Shown here one piece after another: positions 6,431 to 15,441 of a stretch of DNA of 64,000 nt. Where the stretch lies: contig JAFYZT010000027.1 in assembly GCA_017548605.1 (NCBI GenBank), positions 186,001-250,000 on the forward strand, in the 5' to 3' direction. The stretch's first letter is position 1; every line of letters begins with the position of its first letter. Source of the DNA: Prevotella sp. (GTDB lineage Bacteria > Bacteroidota > Bacteroidia > Bacteroidales > Bacteroidaceae). Below the pieces are notes generated by a model that saw nothing but the letters and a program-made list of their open reading frames with translations, searched no databases and was not told where the DNA came from. The translations under genes were made by a program, and so were the position numbers.

Positions 6431-8710
6431 ATGAAGAAAGCGTTGGGATTCATCTATATTCTGTTGCTGGTGGTGATGGCCGCCGCCACCATCGTGGAGC
6501 AATACAAGGGTACCACCTTTGTAGGTGTCCACATCTACGGTTCATGGTGGTTCTGTCTGTTGTGGGCCTTGCTCACCGCCTTTAGCATAGCATGGATTAT
6601 CCGCCGAAGGATGCGCCGCTGGTCATTGTTGCTACTCCATGGCTCTTTCATCGTTATCTTGGCAGGCGCGTTATTAACGCATCTCACCGCTCGTCGGGGT
6701 ATACTTCACCTGCGTCAGGGCGAAGAAAGTGCGCAATATGCCGACACGGAGATGAAACTGCAGTCTTTACCCTTTACCCTTCGACTGGACTCTTTTGAGG
6801 TGCAATACCACGAAGGGACGGCCAGTGCGATGGATTATGTGTCGAGGGTGACCGTTAAAGACGAAGACAGCGAAGAGGCACATATCATTTCCATGAACAG
6901 CATCCTCTCGCATAACGGTGTTCGACTATACCAGAATTCTTACGACATGGACGGTCGTGGCAGTGTTTTCTCTGTGAACAGTGACCCGTGGGGCATACCT
7001 ACGACCTATTTAGGTTACGCCCTACTCTTTTTCTCGTTGCTGTTTATGCTGGTCGACCCTAAGGGAGCCTTTCGTCGTCTGTTACGCGACCCATTGCTCA
7101 AGAAAGGCACTTTCGTTTTGGCACTGGCGTTGTTACCCCTGCACAATGTTTTTGGCGAGACAAAAGAGACACCCCCCACGCTCAACCGTGCATTGGCCGA
7201 CAAGATGGGGCATCTGCTGGTGAATTATAACGACCGCATCTGTCCGCTGCAGACCTTCGCCATCGACTTCACGAAGAAACTATGTGGCAAGAAGAGTTAC
7301 AAAGGACTAAGTGCCGAGCAAGTATTGAGCGGGTGGCTCTTCTATGGTGAAGAATGGAACAAAGAGCCGATGCTGAAGGTGAAAGGAGGCGAACTGCTGA
7401 AGAAATTGGGAATGGACAGCCCGTTGAGCCTGAACAGCCTGTTCAACGCCACACAAGGCTATAAGCTTGGTCCTTTGGTGAGCGAGTCTCACTATGGTGT
7501 AGAGGACGCCCTGCACAAGCAAGCCCGACAACTAGACGACAAACTGATGCTCATCATGGAACTGCGCCAAGGGGTGTTGTTGAAGCTCTTTCCCTACACC
7601 GACTTGCACGGCACCTATTGGTATGCTCCCACCGACAGCATTCCTGACACAGTGGAGAGCGAACACAAGAAATACATCACCGAGGTATTCTCGCGACTGT
7701 ACCAAGATGTGTTGGACGGCAATGAAAGTCGAGTAGGACAATATTTCGACAAGATGGGCGAATACCAGCGCATGAGTGGTGGCACAAGCATTCCCAGTAA
7801 CACCCGTATTCGTGCCGAGCGGCTCTATAACAGCATTCCCTTTGCTACTGTCCTCTTCATGGTGTGCCTGACAATGGGATTTCTGACCATGGGCTATTTC
7901 ATGCGAAGGTTGGTAAGAAATACCCACCCCCTACCCCTCCCCAAGGGAGGGGAGAAGGGAGAACCCCTAAAGGGAGGGGAAAAGAGAGGGAAGCTATTCC
8001 TTCGGCTTTGTGTAGGGGTGATGGTAATATGTTTCCTGGCCTTGACACTTTGTTTGGTCCTACGTTGGATTATCCGTGGCACCGTACCCATGGGCAATGG
8101 CTATGAGACGATGTTGTTGATGTCTTGGCTCATCCTCTTGGCTTCGATGGTGGCCTATCGTCGGTTCCGTATCGTGCTCACCTTCGGATTCCTATTGGCA
8201 GGCTTCTTCCTGTTGGTGGCGCACATCAGTGATATGGATCCGCAGATCGCCCACCTCATGCCAGTGTTGCAGTCGCCTTTGCTAAGCATCCACGTGAGTA
8301 TCATCATGATGTCGTATGCCCTGCTGTCGCTCACCTTTATCTGTGGATTGACGGCTGTGGCACTGCGGTTGCTGAATAAAAACAAGGAACAGCGCAACGA
8401 GCAGTTGGTATCATTGGCCTTGTTGAGCAAATTGTTCCTTCATCCCGCCATGACCGCCCTGGGACTGGGTATCTTCATCGGTGCCATCTGGGCCAATGTC
8501 AGTTGGGGACAGTATTGGAGTTGGGACCCAAAAGAGACATGGGCACTGATTACGTTCATGATTTATGCCATAGCCTTGCACGAACGCTCATTGCCCATCT
8601 TCCGCTGTCCGATGGTTTTCCACCTGTATATGGTGCTGGACTTCCTCAGCATCCTGATGACCTACTTCGGAGTGAACTACCTGTTGGGCGGCATGCACTC
8701 GTATGCGTAG
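6431..8710 (+). CDS. ccsBA: CcsBA-type fused cytochrome c synthase (ResB-ResC)
   Basis: 759 aa membrane protein for haem export and covalent attachment to apocytochromes c (system II). The N-terminal third has ResB/CcsB-like membrane segments (about residues 5-25, 35-60, 65-85, 190-210, 220-240) and a large periplasmic domain. The C-terminal third is CcsA/ResC-like with the haem-handling WWD region seen as WGQYWSWDPKETWALI, and flanking His residues (LSIHVSII, FHLYMVLDF). Residues 498-519, between the ResB and ResC halves, are encoded by a palindromic intergenic element (7922-7985) inserted in frame. The gene follows a di-haem protein, so it probably matures that protein, and perhaps others in the cell. 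Confidence 0.9.
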   Translation: MKKALGFIYILLLVVMAAATIVEQYKGTTFVGVHIYGSWWFCLLWALLTAFSIAWIIRRRMRRWSLLLLHGSFIVILAGALLTHLTARRGILHLRQGEESAQYADTEMKLQSLPFTLRLDSFEVQYHEGTASAMDYVSRVTVKDEDSEEAHIISMNSILSHNGVRLYQNSYDMDGRGSVFSVNSDPWGIPTTYLGYALLFFSLLFMLVDPKGAFRRLLRDPLLKKGTFVLALALLPLHNVFGETKETPPTLNRALADKMGHLLVNYNDRICPLQTFAIDFTKKLCGKKSYKGLSAEQVLSGWLFYGEEWNKEPMLKVKGGELLKKLGMDSPLSLNSLFNATQGYKLGPLVSESHYGVEDALHKQARQLDDKLMLIMELRQGVLLKLFPYTDLHGTYWYAPTDSIPDTVESEHKKYITEVFSRLYQDVLDGNESRVGQYFDKMGEYQRMSGGTSIPSNTRIRAERLYNSIPFATVLFMVCLTMGFLTMGYFMRRLVRNTHPLPLPKGGEKGEPLKGGEKRGKLFLRLCVGVMVICFLALTLCLVLRWIIRGTVPMGNGYETMLLMSWLILLASMVAYRRFRIVLTFGFLLAGFFLLVAHISDMDPQIAHLMPVLQSPLLSIHVSIIMMSYALLSLTFICGLTAVALRLLNKNKEQRNEQLVSLALLSKLFLHPAMTALGLGIFIGAIWANVSWGQYWSWDPKETWALITFMIYAIALHERSLPIFRCPMVFHLYMVLDFLSILMTYFGVNYLLGGMHSYA
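7922..7985. repeat. GGGAGGGG palindromic element inserted in frame inside ccsBA
   Basis: The copy starts ACCCACCCCC and holds CCCCTCCCC-AAGGGAGGGG plus a second half-copy ending AAAGGGAGGGG. It matches the intergenic copies at 6231-6366. The translated piece reads THPLPLPKGGEKGEPLKGG and lies in a loop between two membrane domains; the frame is kept. Confidence 0.85.
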
Positions 8711-8715
8711 GGGGG

Positions 8716-8757
8716 ACCCCTAAAAGCCACCCTGGCCCTCCCAAAGGGAGGGTATGG
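8716..8757. repeat. Palindromic element copy between ccsBA and purF-like gene (convergent)
   Basis: CCCTCCC (8736-8742), AAA, GGGAGGG (8746-8752), preceded by a CCACCCTGG-type flank as in the other copies. It sits between convergent genes and may serve as a bidirectional terminator. Confidence 0.65.
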
Positions 8758-8825
8758 TAGAAGATGAGAAATTATGAGGGGAAACCGCTTAATGGTATAA
8801 AAAGCGATTTGGAGAAAAATCTAAA

Positions 8826-10235
8826 TTATACTTCGTAGGATGAACCGTCGAAGCAGTGGGTGCAGACACGTTCCTTGGGGATGCCGATGGAAGCGATAAG
8901 ATTCTCGAGTTTGGCAAACTTAAGGGAAGAAAGACCAAGACGACGGGCTATCTCCTCCACCATACGCTGATATTCGGGTGAGTCAGTGGTGGCATATTTG
9001 TCAAGATTTTTCTCACCATCACCTTCCAGGTCTTTAATGACCTGCCGGGTAATCAGTTCGAGGTCACTCTTCGACGTGGTGAAGTTAATGAACGGACATC
9101 CGTAGACCAACGGCGGACAAGAGATACGGGCATGCACCTCTTTCGCTCCATAGTCGAAGAACGTCTTCACATTGTCGCGCAACTGGGTGCCGCGCACGAT
9201 GGAATCGTCGCAGAATACCACACGTTTCCCATTTAGTATGGCACGGTTGGGGATGAGTTTCATCTTTGCCACCAACCGACGGCGTGACTGGTTCTCCGGC
9301 GTGAAACTTCTCGGCCAAGTGGGAGTGTATTTCAGCACCGCCCTCTTGTAGGGTATCTTCGCACCCTCGGCATAGCCCAATGCCATACCCACGCCTGAAT
9401 CGGGAATGCCGCAAACACAGTCGGCCTCAGTATGGTCTTCGCGCCCCATCAACTCACCGTTTTTCTCACGCATATATTCCACGTTGACACCCTCGTAGTC
9501 GCTGGAAGGGAAGCCATAATAGACCCAGAGGAATGCACATATCTGACATTTGGAGAACGGTTGTTGGAGCACCTCCACCCCATCGGCCGTGAGGCGCACA
9601 ATCTCACCCGGCCCCACGTCGCGCACCGTCTCATAGTCGAGGTTGGGGAAGGCAGACGTTTCGGATGTGGCTGCGTAGGCCCCTTCTTTCTTTCCGATGA
9701 TGATGGGCGTTCGTCCAAGGAAATCACGGGCGGCAATGATGCCATCCTCTGTGAGCACCAACATGGAGCACGACCCTTTTACCTTCTTATAGACATTGTT
9801 GATGCCTTCGACGAAGGTCTTGCCCATATTGATGAGCATGGCCACCAGTTCCGTCTGGTTGATGTTGTTGGCCGACATCTCGCTGAAATGCATCCTCTCC
9901 TCAAGCAGTTCCTTCGCTATCTCGCGCACATTGTTGATTTTAGCCACGGTGACCACGGCATAACGGCCAAGGTGAGAATTGACAATGATGGGTTGCGGGT
10001 CGGTATCGCTGATGACCCCGATGCCCTGCGGTCCAATGAAATGATCCAGTTCATCCTCAAATTTCGACCTGAAGTAATTGCGTTCCAAGCTATGGATGGA
10101 ACGGAAGAACCCCATTTCCTTGTCGAAGGTGACCATTCCCGCACGTTTCGTTCCGAGGTGCGAATTATAGTCAGTTCCGTAAAACAAATCGTTTACACAA
10201 TCTTTCTTAGCGATGGTACCAAAGAAGCCGCCCAT
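8826..10235 (-). CDS. purF: PurF-like amidophosphoribosyltransferase lacking the N-terminal Cys
   Basis: 469 aa. PurF converts PRPP and glutamine to phosphoribosylamine, the first step of purine synthesis. The PRTase motif is intact (VVFCDDSIVRGTQ, residues 339-351). Four Cys that line up with the Fe-S ligands of Bacillus PurF are present (about C233, C380, C458, C461). The N-terminal glutaminase domain is degenerate: the protein begins MGGFFGT where the family begins MCG, so the nucleophile Cys is Gly, and the HRGQE region reads SHLGTKRAG. No other start codon supplies a Cys. It may use ammonia, work with another glutaminase, or be a regulatory paralogue. Monocistronic, with its own promoter at 10294-10324. 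Confidence 0.82.
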   Translation of the reverse strand: MGGFFGTIAKKDCVNDLFYGTDYNSHLGTKRAGMVTFDKEMGFFRSIHSLERNYFRSKFEDELDHFIGPQGIGVISDTDPQPIIVNSHLGRYAVVTVAKINNVREIAKELLEERMHFSEMSANNINQTELVAMLINMGKTFVEGINNVYKKVKGSCSMLVLTEDGIIAARDFLGRTPIIIGKKEGAYAATSETSAFPNLDYETVRDVGPGEIVRLTADGVEVLQQPFSKCQICAFLWVYYGFPSSDYEGVNVEYMREKNGELMGREDHTEADCVCGIPDSGVGMALGYAEGAKIPYKRAVLKYTPTWPRSFTPENQSRRRLVAKMKLIPNRAILNGKRVVFCDDSIVRGTQLRDNVKTFFDYGAKEVHARISCPPLVYGCPFINFTTSKSDLELITRQVIKDLEGDGEKNLDKYATTDSPEYQRMVEEIARRLGLSSLKFAKLENLIASIGIPKERVCTHCFDGSSYEV

Positions 10236-10293
10236 AATGTAAAGTTGTAATGAAAATTCAGCACATCTTTTCTGATGTGTTGGATTGAGAGTG

Positions 10294-10324
10294 CAAAATT
10301 ACGCTTTTTCCAAGGAATATGCAA
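10294..10324 (-). promoter_or_regulatory. Promoter for purF-like gene
   Basis: Minus-strand TAATTTTG (10301-10294) with TTG (10324-10322) 20 bases upstream; the start codon follows 59 bases on. Confidence 0.6.
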
Positions 10325-10370
10325 GAAGAACACCCTTGATTTAAATCAAAAACTTTTCAGTCCTTTCCCT

Positions 10371-10400
10371 TTGACTTTTCGGATAAATGGTGTAATTTTG
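10371..10400 (+). promoter_or_regulatory. Promoter for C10 peptidase gene
   Basis: TTG 10371-10373 and TAATTTTG 10393-10400, spacer 19, 50 bases before the start codon. Divergent from the purF-like promoter. Confidence 0.65.
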
Positions 10401-10450
10401 CAAAATAATACCAAGTATTCACTATTTGTTAGAAGAACAACCAACATTAT

Positions 10451-13400
10451 ATGAAAAGAACAACAACCGTTTTGGTTCTCCTGCTCGTTGCGCTCAGCAT
10501 CATGGCAGGCCCTATCACACCTCAAAAAGCTGCATCACGAATGCGGGCCTTCATGAGTCAACAGGCTTGGTTCAAAGGCGCGCCAGTACTGGCTTATGAG
10601 GCCACCCGTGCCGATGGAGAAGGCTGTTATTACTATATCTATACGCCCGAACAATCGGAAGGATTCGTCATCGTATCAGGTGACGACCGAACGGAGAGTA
10701 TACTCGGATATTGCGACAAAGGCGTATTCAACGCCGAACGGATGCCTGTGAATATGGTTTCTTGGCTGCGTACATACCAAAAAGCGATGGACCAGATGGA
10801 CAAGGAACAGACAACTACGTCCTCGTACACGCCCTCGAGTGAGGTAGTTCCCATGTTAATGACCACCCGATGGAACCAGGACTACCCCTATAACATGTTC
10901 TGCCCCGAAAATTGCCCTACTGGCTGTGTAGCTACTGCCCTGGCTCAGGTAATGTATTACTACCGATGGCCTCAGGATGCAACGGCACCAATTTCCGGCT
11001 ATACCAGCTACAGTAACCATTATGAAAGAGAGGAACTTCCCGCCACCACTTTCGCATGGGACAAGATGCGCAACAGCTATGGAAACGGCAGCTCACAGGA
11101 GAGCCGTGAAGCGGTGGCTCGATTGATGGAATACGTCGGTCAGGCATTAGAAATGGACTATACGCCCTCGGGTAGCGGCGCACAAACTTATTATATCCCC
11201 TGGGCAATCAGCAATTACTTTGGATATAGCAACTCAGCCTGGGTGGTCGAACGCTATAACTATTCCATGGGCGAATGGGACGAGCTGCTGTTGTCGGAGT
11301 TGCGAGAAAATCGCCCAGTGATATATACCGGCTTCACCTGCAATTGGGAAGGTCATGCCTTTGTATGTGACGGTTACGACGGCAATGGTATGTTCCACAT
11401 CAACTGGGGATGGGGAGGATATTGCGACGGCTATTACCGTATCTCACTGCTCGATCCCGACGGGAGCGGCATCGGCGGCAGCAGCACATCGGACCGCTTC
11501 AACGTGAGTCAGTCAGCTATCATCGGATTGAATCCCGAGACTGTGGAAATAAGCATGCCCATCATACGTACACTAAGTGCCATGGAACGTCCGAGCGTGG
11601 AGAAGGCAACGGTGACACGTGAGAATAGTGACCAAGACTTCACCAACATAGGTATCCTTCAATGGATTACCAACAGTACAGGACAGGGCTATTTCTCTTC
11701 TGCGGGATTTGGACTGTTCCAAGGCGACGAGCTGTTGGAGGTGCTCTCCAGCCAATCCACACGAATATGGCCCACACAAATCATCGAATCGTCAAGCAAC
11801 GTGTCATTCGGTGCCAATATGAGCGACGGTGACTATGAGATATGCCCCATCAGCAAACATTTAGATACAGACCAATGGATGAAAGACCGGGGAGCAGACC
11901 GCCATTTCATACGTGCTCATATCTCCGGCAACGAACTGACTCTCACTCCCGTGCCCCTGGCCGATTTCCAAGTGAACGAAGTACGACTCAGCGGTAACAA
12001 GATGTCAGTAAACCTGACCAACCCGCATGAAGAATTCAATGGTTACGTCAAACTCTATACCGACGAACAGACCATAGCGGAGGAACCTGTGGCCATCGCA
12101 GCAGGCGAGACAACGAACATCTATTTCTACATATCTAATGACAAACCTCTGCAAGAGTCCGACATCTTCTACCTGAGCGTTGACTATTATGACGACCATT
12201 TCTTCTATAGCAACGGCACGAACGAAGGGGCAGAACTGGAGAATGAGATAGAGATAAAGAACATGACGGAGGAGGATGGCAACCATATTGTCTATGGCGG
12301 TAAAATCTATTACGATATCCATGTCAGCAACGTTGGCACCGGCACCTACCATTATACCCTTGATATCGGTCTGCGCGACATAGCACGCGACAAGTTCAAC
12401 AGCAATCAACGGTTCATCGCCGACATCGCACCGGGTGAGACCCTCACCATCCCGATGCAGGCAACCATCGCCAGGAATATGTTCGGCAAAAACTTCCAGA
12501 TAGAGATGAAGCACAAGGCTGGCAAGGAGACTGTGATGACAGTAAGCCCATTGTTCACATGTAACAAAGGAGCTGTTATCTGGTCGGCAGATGGTGAGAT
12601 GAGTACCCTTGCCGCGGCAGCAAACCTCACGGTTCCAGAGAACGCCGTTGCCGCCGAATTGAGTTTCGCTTATACAAAGAACGTCATTGCCAACAGCAAC
12701 CCCAACACCATCTACCTGCTCGGCGAAGAAGTGCCAGCCGGTTTGGCGGGCCATAATGTGGTGAGCGGTCAGGGCAAGACCGGCAAGTTGGAGTTCTGGG
12801 ACGGTTACCCCTATTTCATACCCTCCACCATCCAAACTGATGCCATCTATTACCACCGTACCATGGAACCGGAGGCTTCGGGATGGACAACCTTGATGCT
12901 ACCATTCGCCCCCACTAACGTGAGAACTGCAGATGGAGAATCGGTTACATGGTCCCGTTCTGCTGACACGGCCAGCAGTTTTTACCTGCTGTGTCCTGTA
13001 GCCATTAACGAGGAAGGCGTCACCTTAGATTATGCCCAGGAACTGGATGCACATCATCCCTACTTCATGCTGGGGAGCGATGCTTATACCGGCACCGAAC
13101 TGGTTTTTGCTACACAGACGAAATCCACCATATCGCCCACAAACGACAGCGACTACCGTTATATGTTAGATGCATCTAACACTTTCCTGGGCACATATAA
13201 GGAAGAGTACGCCGGAACAGTTTATGTAGCCGATGGCTCACAGATGGTTTATCATAGTTCTCCCACCTCAGTTCAACCCTTCCGAGCATACCTCAGTTCC
13301 TCACTCGACATGAGCGTTTTACCGCTGCTTCTCCCCTTCGGTCAGAACACAGGCATAGCCACAGTGGACAGTAATAGAGAGGAACACGAAGGTTACATCT

Positions 13401-13495
13401 ACAACCTGCAAGGCCAACGGGTGGGCCATGCTGTCGACCTGCCCTCACTGCCCAGAGGATTATATATCATCAACGGAAAGAAAATAACCCATTAA
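10451..13495 (+). CDS. Secreted C10-family (streptopain-like) cysteine peptidase
   Basis: 1014 aa. Signal peptide residues 1-19. The SpeB/interpain-like pro-domain (about 20-125) precedes the C10 catalytic domain: nucleophile Cys159 in TGCVATALAQVMYYYRWP and His302 in GHAFVCDGYDGNGMFHINWGWGG. A long beta-rich region (about 370-940) of unknown fold follows. The last 35 residues (IYNLQGQRV...LPRGLYIINGKKI) look like a type IX secretion-style sorting domain, so export to the surface or outside the cell is inferred. Related proteases in oral and gut Prevotella degrade host proteins. Single gene with its own promoter; the following 270 bases are repeats. Confidence 0.9.
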   Translation: MKRTTTVLVLLLVALSIMAGPITPQKAASRMRAFMSQQAWFKGAPVLAYEATRADGEGCYYYIYTPEQSEGFVIVSGDDRTESILGYCDKGVFNAERMPVNMVSWLRTYQKAMDQMDKEQTTTSSYTPSSEVVPMLMTTRWNQDYPYNMFCPENCPTGCVATALAQVMYYYRWPQDATAPISGYTSYSNHYEREELPATTFAWDKMRNSYGNGSSQESREAVARLMEYVGQALEMDYTPSGSGAQTYYIPWAISNYFGYSNSAWVVERYNYSMGEWDELLLSELRENRPVIYTGFTCNWEGHAFVCDGYDGNGMFHINWGWGGYCDGYYRISLLDPDGSGIGGSSTSDRFNVSQSAIIGLNPETVEISMPIIRTLSAMERPSVEKATVTRENSDQDFTNIGILQWITNSTGQGYFSSAGFGLFQGDELLEVLSSQSTRIWPTQIIESSSNVSFGANMSDGDYEICPISKHLDTDQWMKDRGADRHFIRAHISGNELTLTPVPLADFQVNEVRLSGNKMSVNLTNPHEEFNGYVKLYTDEQTIAEEPVAIAAGETTNIYFYISNDKPLQESDIFYLSVDYYDDHFFYSNGTNEGAELENEIEIKNMTEEDGNHIVYGGKIYYDIHVSNVGTGTYHYTLDIGLRDIARDKFNSNQRFIADIAPGETLTIPMQATIARNMFGKNFQIEMKHKAGKETVMTVSPLFTCNKGAVIWSADGEMSTLAAAANLTVPENAVAAELSFAYTKNVIANSNPNTIYLLGEEVPAGLAGHNVVSGQGKTGKLEFWDGYPYFIPSTIQTDAIYYHRTMEPEASGWTTLMLPFAPTNVRTADGESVTWSRSADTASSFYLLCPVAINEEGVTLDYAQELDAHHPYFMLGSDAYTGTELVFATQTKSTISPTNDSDYRYMLDASNTFLGTYKEEYAGTVYVADGSQMVYHSSPTSVQPFRAYLSSSLDMSVLPLLLPFGQNTGIATVDSNREEHEGYIYNLQGQRVGHAVDLPSLPRGLYIINGKKITH

Positions 13496-13589
13496 GAAAA
13501 CAAACATATAAAACGATTCGCCACCATTATGACCGTGTGGGGCGCAATAATGTTTGTAAGCTATCTCGATACAATCTTCAAGTAAAAAG

Positions 13590-13765
13590 GAAGTTTTATA
13601 GGAGGGAGTAAAAAGGGAAGTCAAGCACTTCGTGCTGGACAATAGTCTTAAAGAGTAAAAGGGTAAAAAGGTAAAAAAGGGGGAGAGGAATGTCCATTTT
13701 AACTCCCACTTTAACTTCCATGAGCGAAGTGAATTTACTTCATTTTTAACTCCCCATTCAACTCC
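13590..13765. repeat. AGTTAAAA-type repeat block with small palindrome
   Basis: The block contains GTAAAAAGGGAAGT, a palindrome CAAGCACTTCGTGCTGG (about 13622-13638), octamers AGAGTAAA, AGGGTAAA, AAGGTAAA (13652-13675), and an inverted part with TTTAACTCCC/TTAACTTCC and GAGCGAAGT. Read on the minus strand, 13697-13765 aligns with the element at 52918-52962. It fills the gap between convergent genes; no coding potential. Confidence 0.65.
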
Positions 13766-13768
13766 CTA

Positions 13769-14746
13769 TCATAAGATAAACCGCAGGGTGGTTTGCGAGG
13801 AAGAAATATCTAACTGCACTTGCGCTCCTACTATCATGGGAAAATTGTTAAGGTGGGCATGACCGACAGGAAAATCGAAGCATACCGGCAAATCGGGATA
13901 TTTTCTAAGGAACGTGCTAAGCATGTGGTACATATCGTCAAAACCTTGGTCGGGTTTCTTGTATTTTGCGAATTTTCCCACGATGAGTCCTTTCAGTCGT
14001 CCCAACACACCTCGTAATTCGAGCATGTGCAACATACGGGCGACATGTGACATATTCTCACCTGTATCTTCAATGAACAAAATGGCGTCTTCGATATCGA
14101 GGATGTCAAAAGGAGAGCCAGCAAGACCGCCGTACACCGACATGTTACCCCCCACGAGTGTTCCCGTGGTCGATCCCCTGTGGTTATAGGGATGAGCCGG
14201 CACACGGTAAACAGGCATCTTGCCGAAGAGGATGTCATGGACAGCACGGCTCACCGTGTCCTCTGCCTGTTCATAACCCAACGCCTCGCACATGCTGCCG
14301 TGGATTGACATCACACCGGCACGCGCCTCTGCACACAATAACGCCGTGACATCACTGAAGCCGATAATCCACTTCGGATAACGTGCGAATGAATCGACGG
14401 GCAATTCGGCCAATACTTGAGGAGCGCCATCACCTCCACGCGTGGCGATGATGGCCTTGATAGCAGGGTTGCGCAGTGCCCACAACAAGTCATCACGCCG
14501 TTGCTGGGGCGTTCCTGCATAGCCGTGCCACGACTTGAGCACATTGGGAGCAGCCACTGGAACCAGTCCCCATTTTCTCAGGGCACGGCTTCCTGCGTCG
14601 ACCATATCTTGCGTAGCCTCGCTCGACGGTGAGATGATGGCCACCGTATCACCAGGCACAAGAAAAGGCGGCACGACAAATCCGTCAGCCGCCTGTAGTA
14701 TAGCTGTCCATATAGAGACAAAGCAAAGAAAGAGCCATCTCTTCAT
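13769..14746 (-). CDS. S66 LD-carboxypeptidase (LdcA-like), exported
   Basis: 325 aa with an N-terminal signal peptide (residues 1-20). Peptidase S66 removes the terminal D-Ala from tetrapeptides in peptidoglycan recycling. The three catalytic positions are visible: Ser131 in GFSDVTAL, Glu226 in LFIEDTGE and His296 in VGHAHLNN, with spacing close to the Pseudomonas enzyme (115/217/285). The length is normal for the family. LdcA is usually cytoplasmic, so the signal peptide suggests a periplasmic site. It lies 35 bases downstream of a small secreted protein gene on the same strand. A second S66 protein is encoded at 61514-62623. Confidence 0.88.
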   Translation of the reverse strand: MKRWLFLCFVSIWTAILQAADGFVVPPFLVPGDTVAIISPSSEATQDMVDAGSRALRKWGLVPVAAPNVLKSWHGYAGTPQQRRDDLLWALRNPAIKAIIATRGGDGAPQVLAELPVDSFARYPKWIIGFSDVTALLCAEARAGVMSIHGSMCEALGYEQAEDTVSRAVHDILFGKMPVYRVPAHPYNHRGSTTGTLVGGNMSVYGGLAGSPFDILDIEDAILFIEDTGENMSHVARMLHMLELRGVLGRLKGLIVGKFAKYKKPDQGFDDMYHMLSTFLRKYPDLPVCFDFPVGHAHLNNFPMIVGAQVQLDISSSQTTLRFIL

Positions 14747-14781
14747 GGCTATTGAGTTTGTGAATTCTTAAATATGTGAGT

Positions 14782-15288
14782 TTATTGAACCCGCTCATAA
14801 AGAGCCTGAAGTTGTCGAGATGTGTCGCGGTAGGCCGATGCATCCACATCCACGTCGAGCGACCGTCCACCAGACATACCAATACGCATGCGACGGGCAT
14901 GAGCAATACGTTCCAATTCAGAGCGGTCCACACGATAAGTGCTGTATGAATAATAGACTTTACCCTGCTGTGAGAACTGTCCATTGGCCATGGCCGTATA
15001 TTTGAGGACATCCTTCTCACCCACCTTCAGGAGCAGTTTATCACCGGCATTCACCTGTGTGATAGGTTGTGTGCTTTTGATGCCCACAGTGAGGTAATAA
15101 GCTTTCTGCTTTCCTTCAATCTTCACGGAATAACCGATATACACCAGCGGGCTCTTTCCCTGCGGGGTAAGAACCGCCGATTTGGTGGACACCACACGTT
15201 TACCATCCCTCTTCTCATCCATGAGAATCTGGGAAAAGGCAGCAACGGTAATAAACACGGTCAATATGGTCAGAATAAACCTTTTCAT
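14782..15288 (-). CDS. Small secreted protein of unknown function
   Basis: 168 aa. Signal peptide about residues 1-19 (hydrophobic, ending AAFSQ). The mature part is mixed, with several beta-like stretches (LVYIGYSVKIEG, AYYLTVGIKS, DKLLLKVGEK) and a C-terminal helix-rich, Arg-rich tail (RRMRIGMSGG... RQLQALYERVQ). I recognise no domain. Lies upstream of the S66 peptidase on the same strand, so the two are probably co-transcribed; a palindrome sits just upstream of its start. Confidence 0.75.
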   Translation of the reverse strand: MKRFILTILTVFITVAAFSQILMDEKRDGKRVVSTKSAVLTPQGKSPLVYIGYSVKIEGKQKAYYLTVGIKSTQPITQVNAGDKLLLKVGEKDVLKYTAMANGQFSQQGKVYYSYSTYRVDRSELERIAHARRMRIGMSGGRSLDVDVDASAYRDTSRQLQALYERVQ

Positions 15289-15310
15289 CTGTTTTTCAAC
15301 AACTATTTTT

Positions 15311-15332
15311 CGTTATAATCAAGGTTATAACG
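15311..15332. promoter_or_regulatory. Operator-like palindrome CGTTATAA-N6-TTATAACG
   Basis: Perfect 8-base arms (15311-15318 and 15325-15332), 23 bases upstream of the start of the small secreted protein gene. Position and symmetry fit a dimeric regulator site; no regulator is suggested by neighbours. Confidence 0.3.
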
Positions 15333-15418
15333 ACGAACGTCGGGAATTATTGCCTTAGTAATTCGTTAAATGGCGTTAAGTTAATTTTAAAAATGATAGA
15401 CTATATATGAAAAACGGC

Positions 15419-15426
15419 TATCTTTG
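15419..15426 (+). promoter_or_regulatory. Promoter box TATCTTTG for nitroreductase
   Basis: TATCTTTG matches TAnnTTTG and lies 16 bases before the ATG at 15442. No clear TTG is seen at the usual distance. Confidence 0.45.
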
Positions 15427-15441
15427 CATGAAAAAAAAACC

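Noticed and set aside
9432-10250. 272-codon plus-strand frame over the purF-like gene
   Set aside because: Antisense shadow of a gene with clear family motifs.
13496-13768. Possible small gene between convergent genes at 13.5-13.8 kb
   Set aside because: Content is repeat block and hairpins; no credible start or coding pattern.
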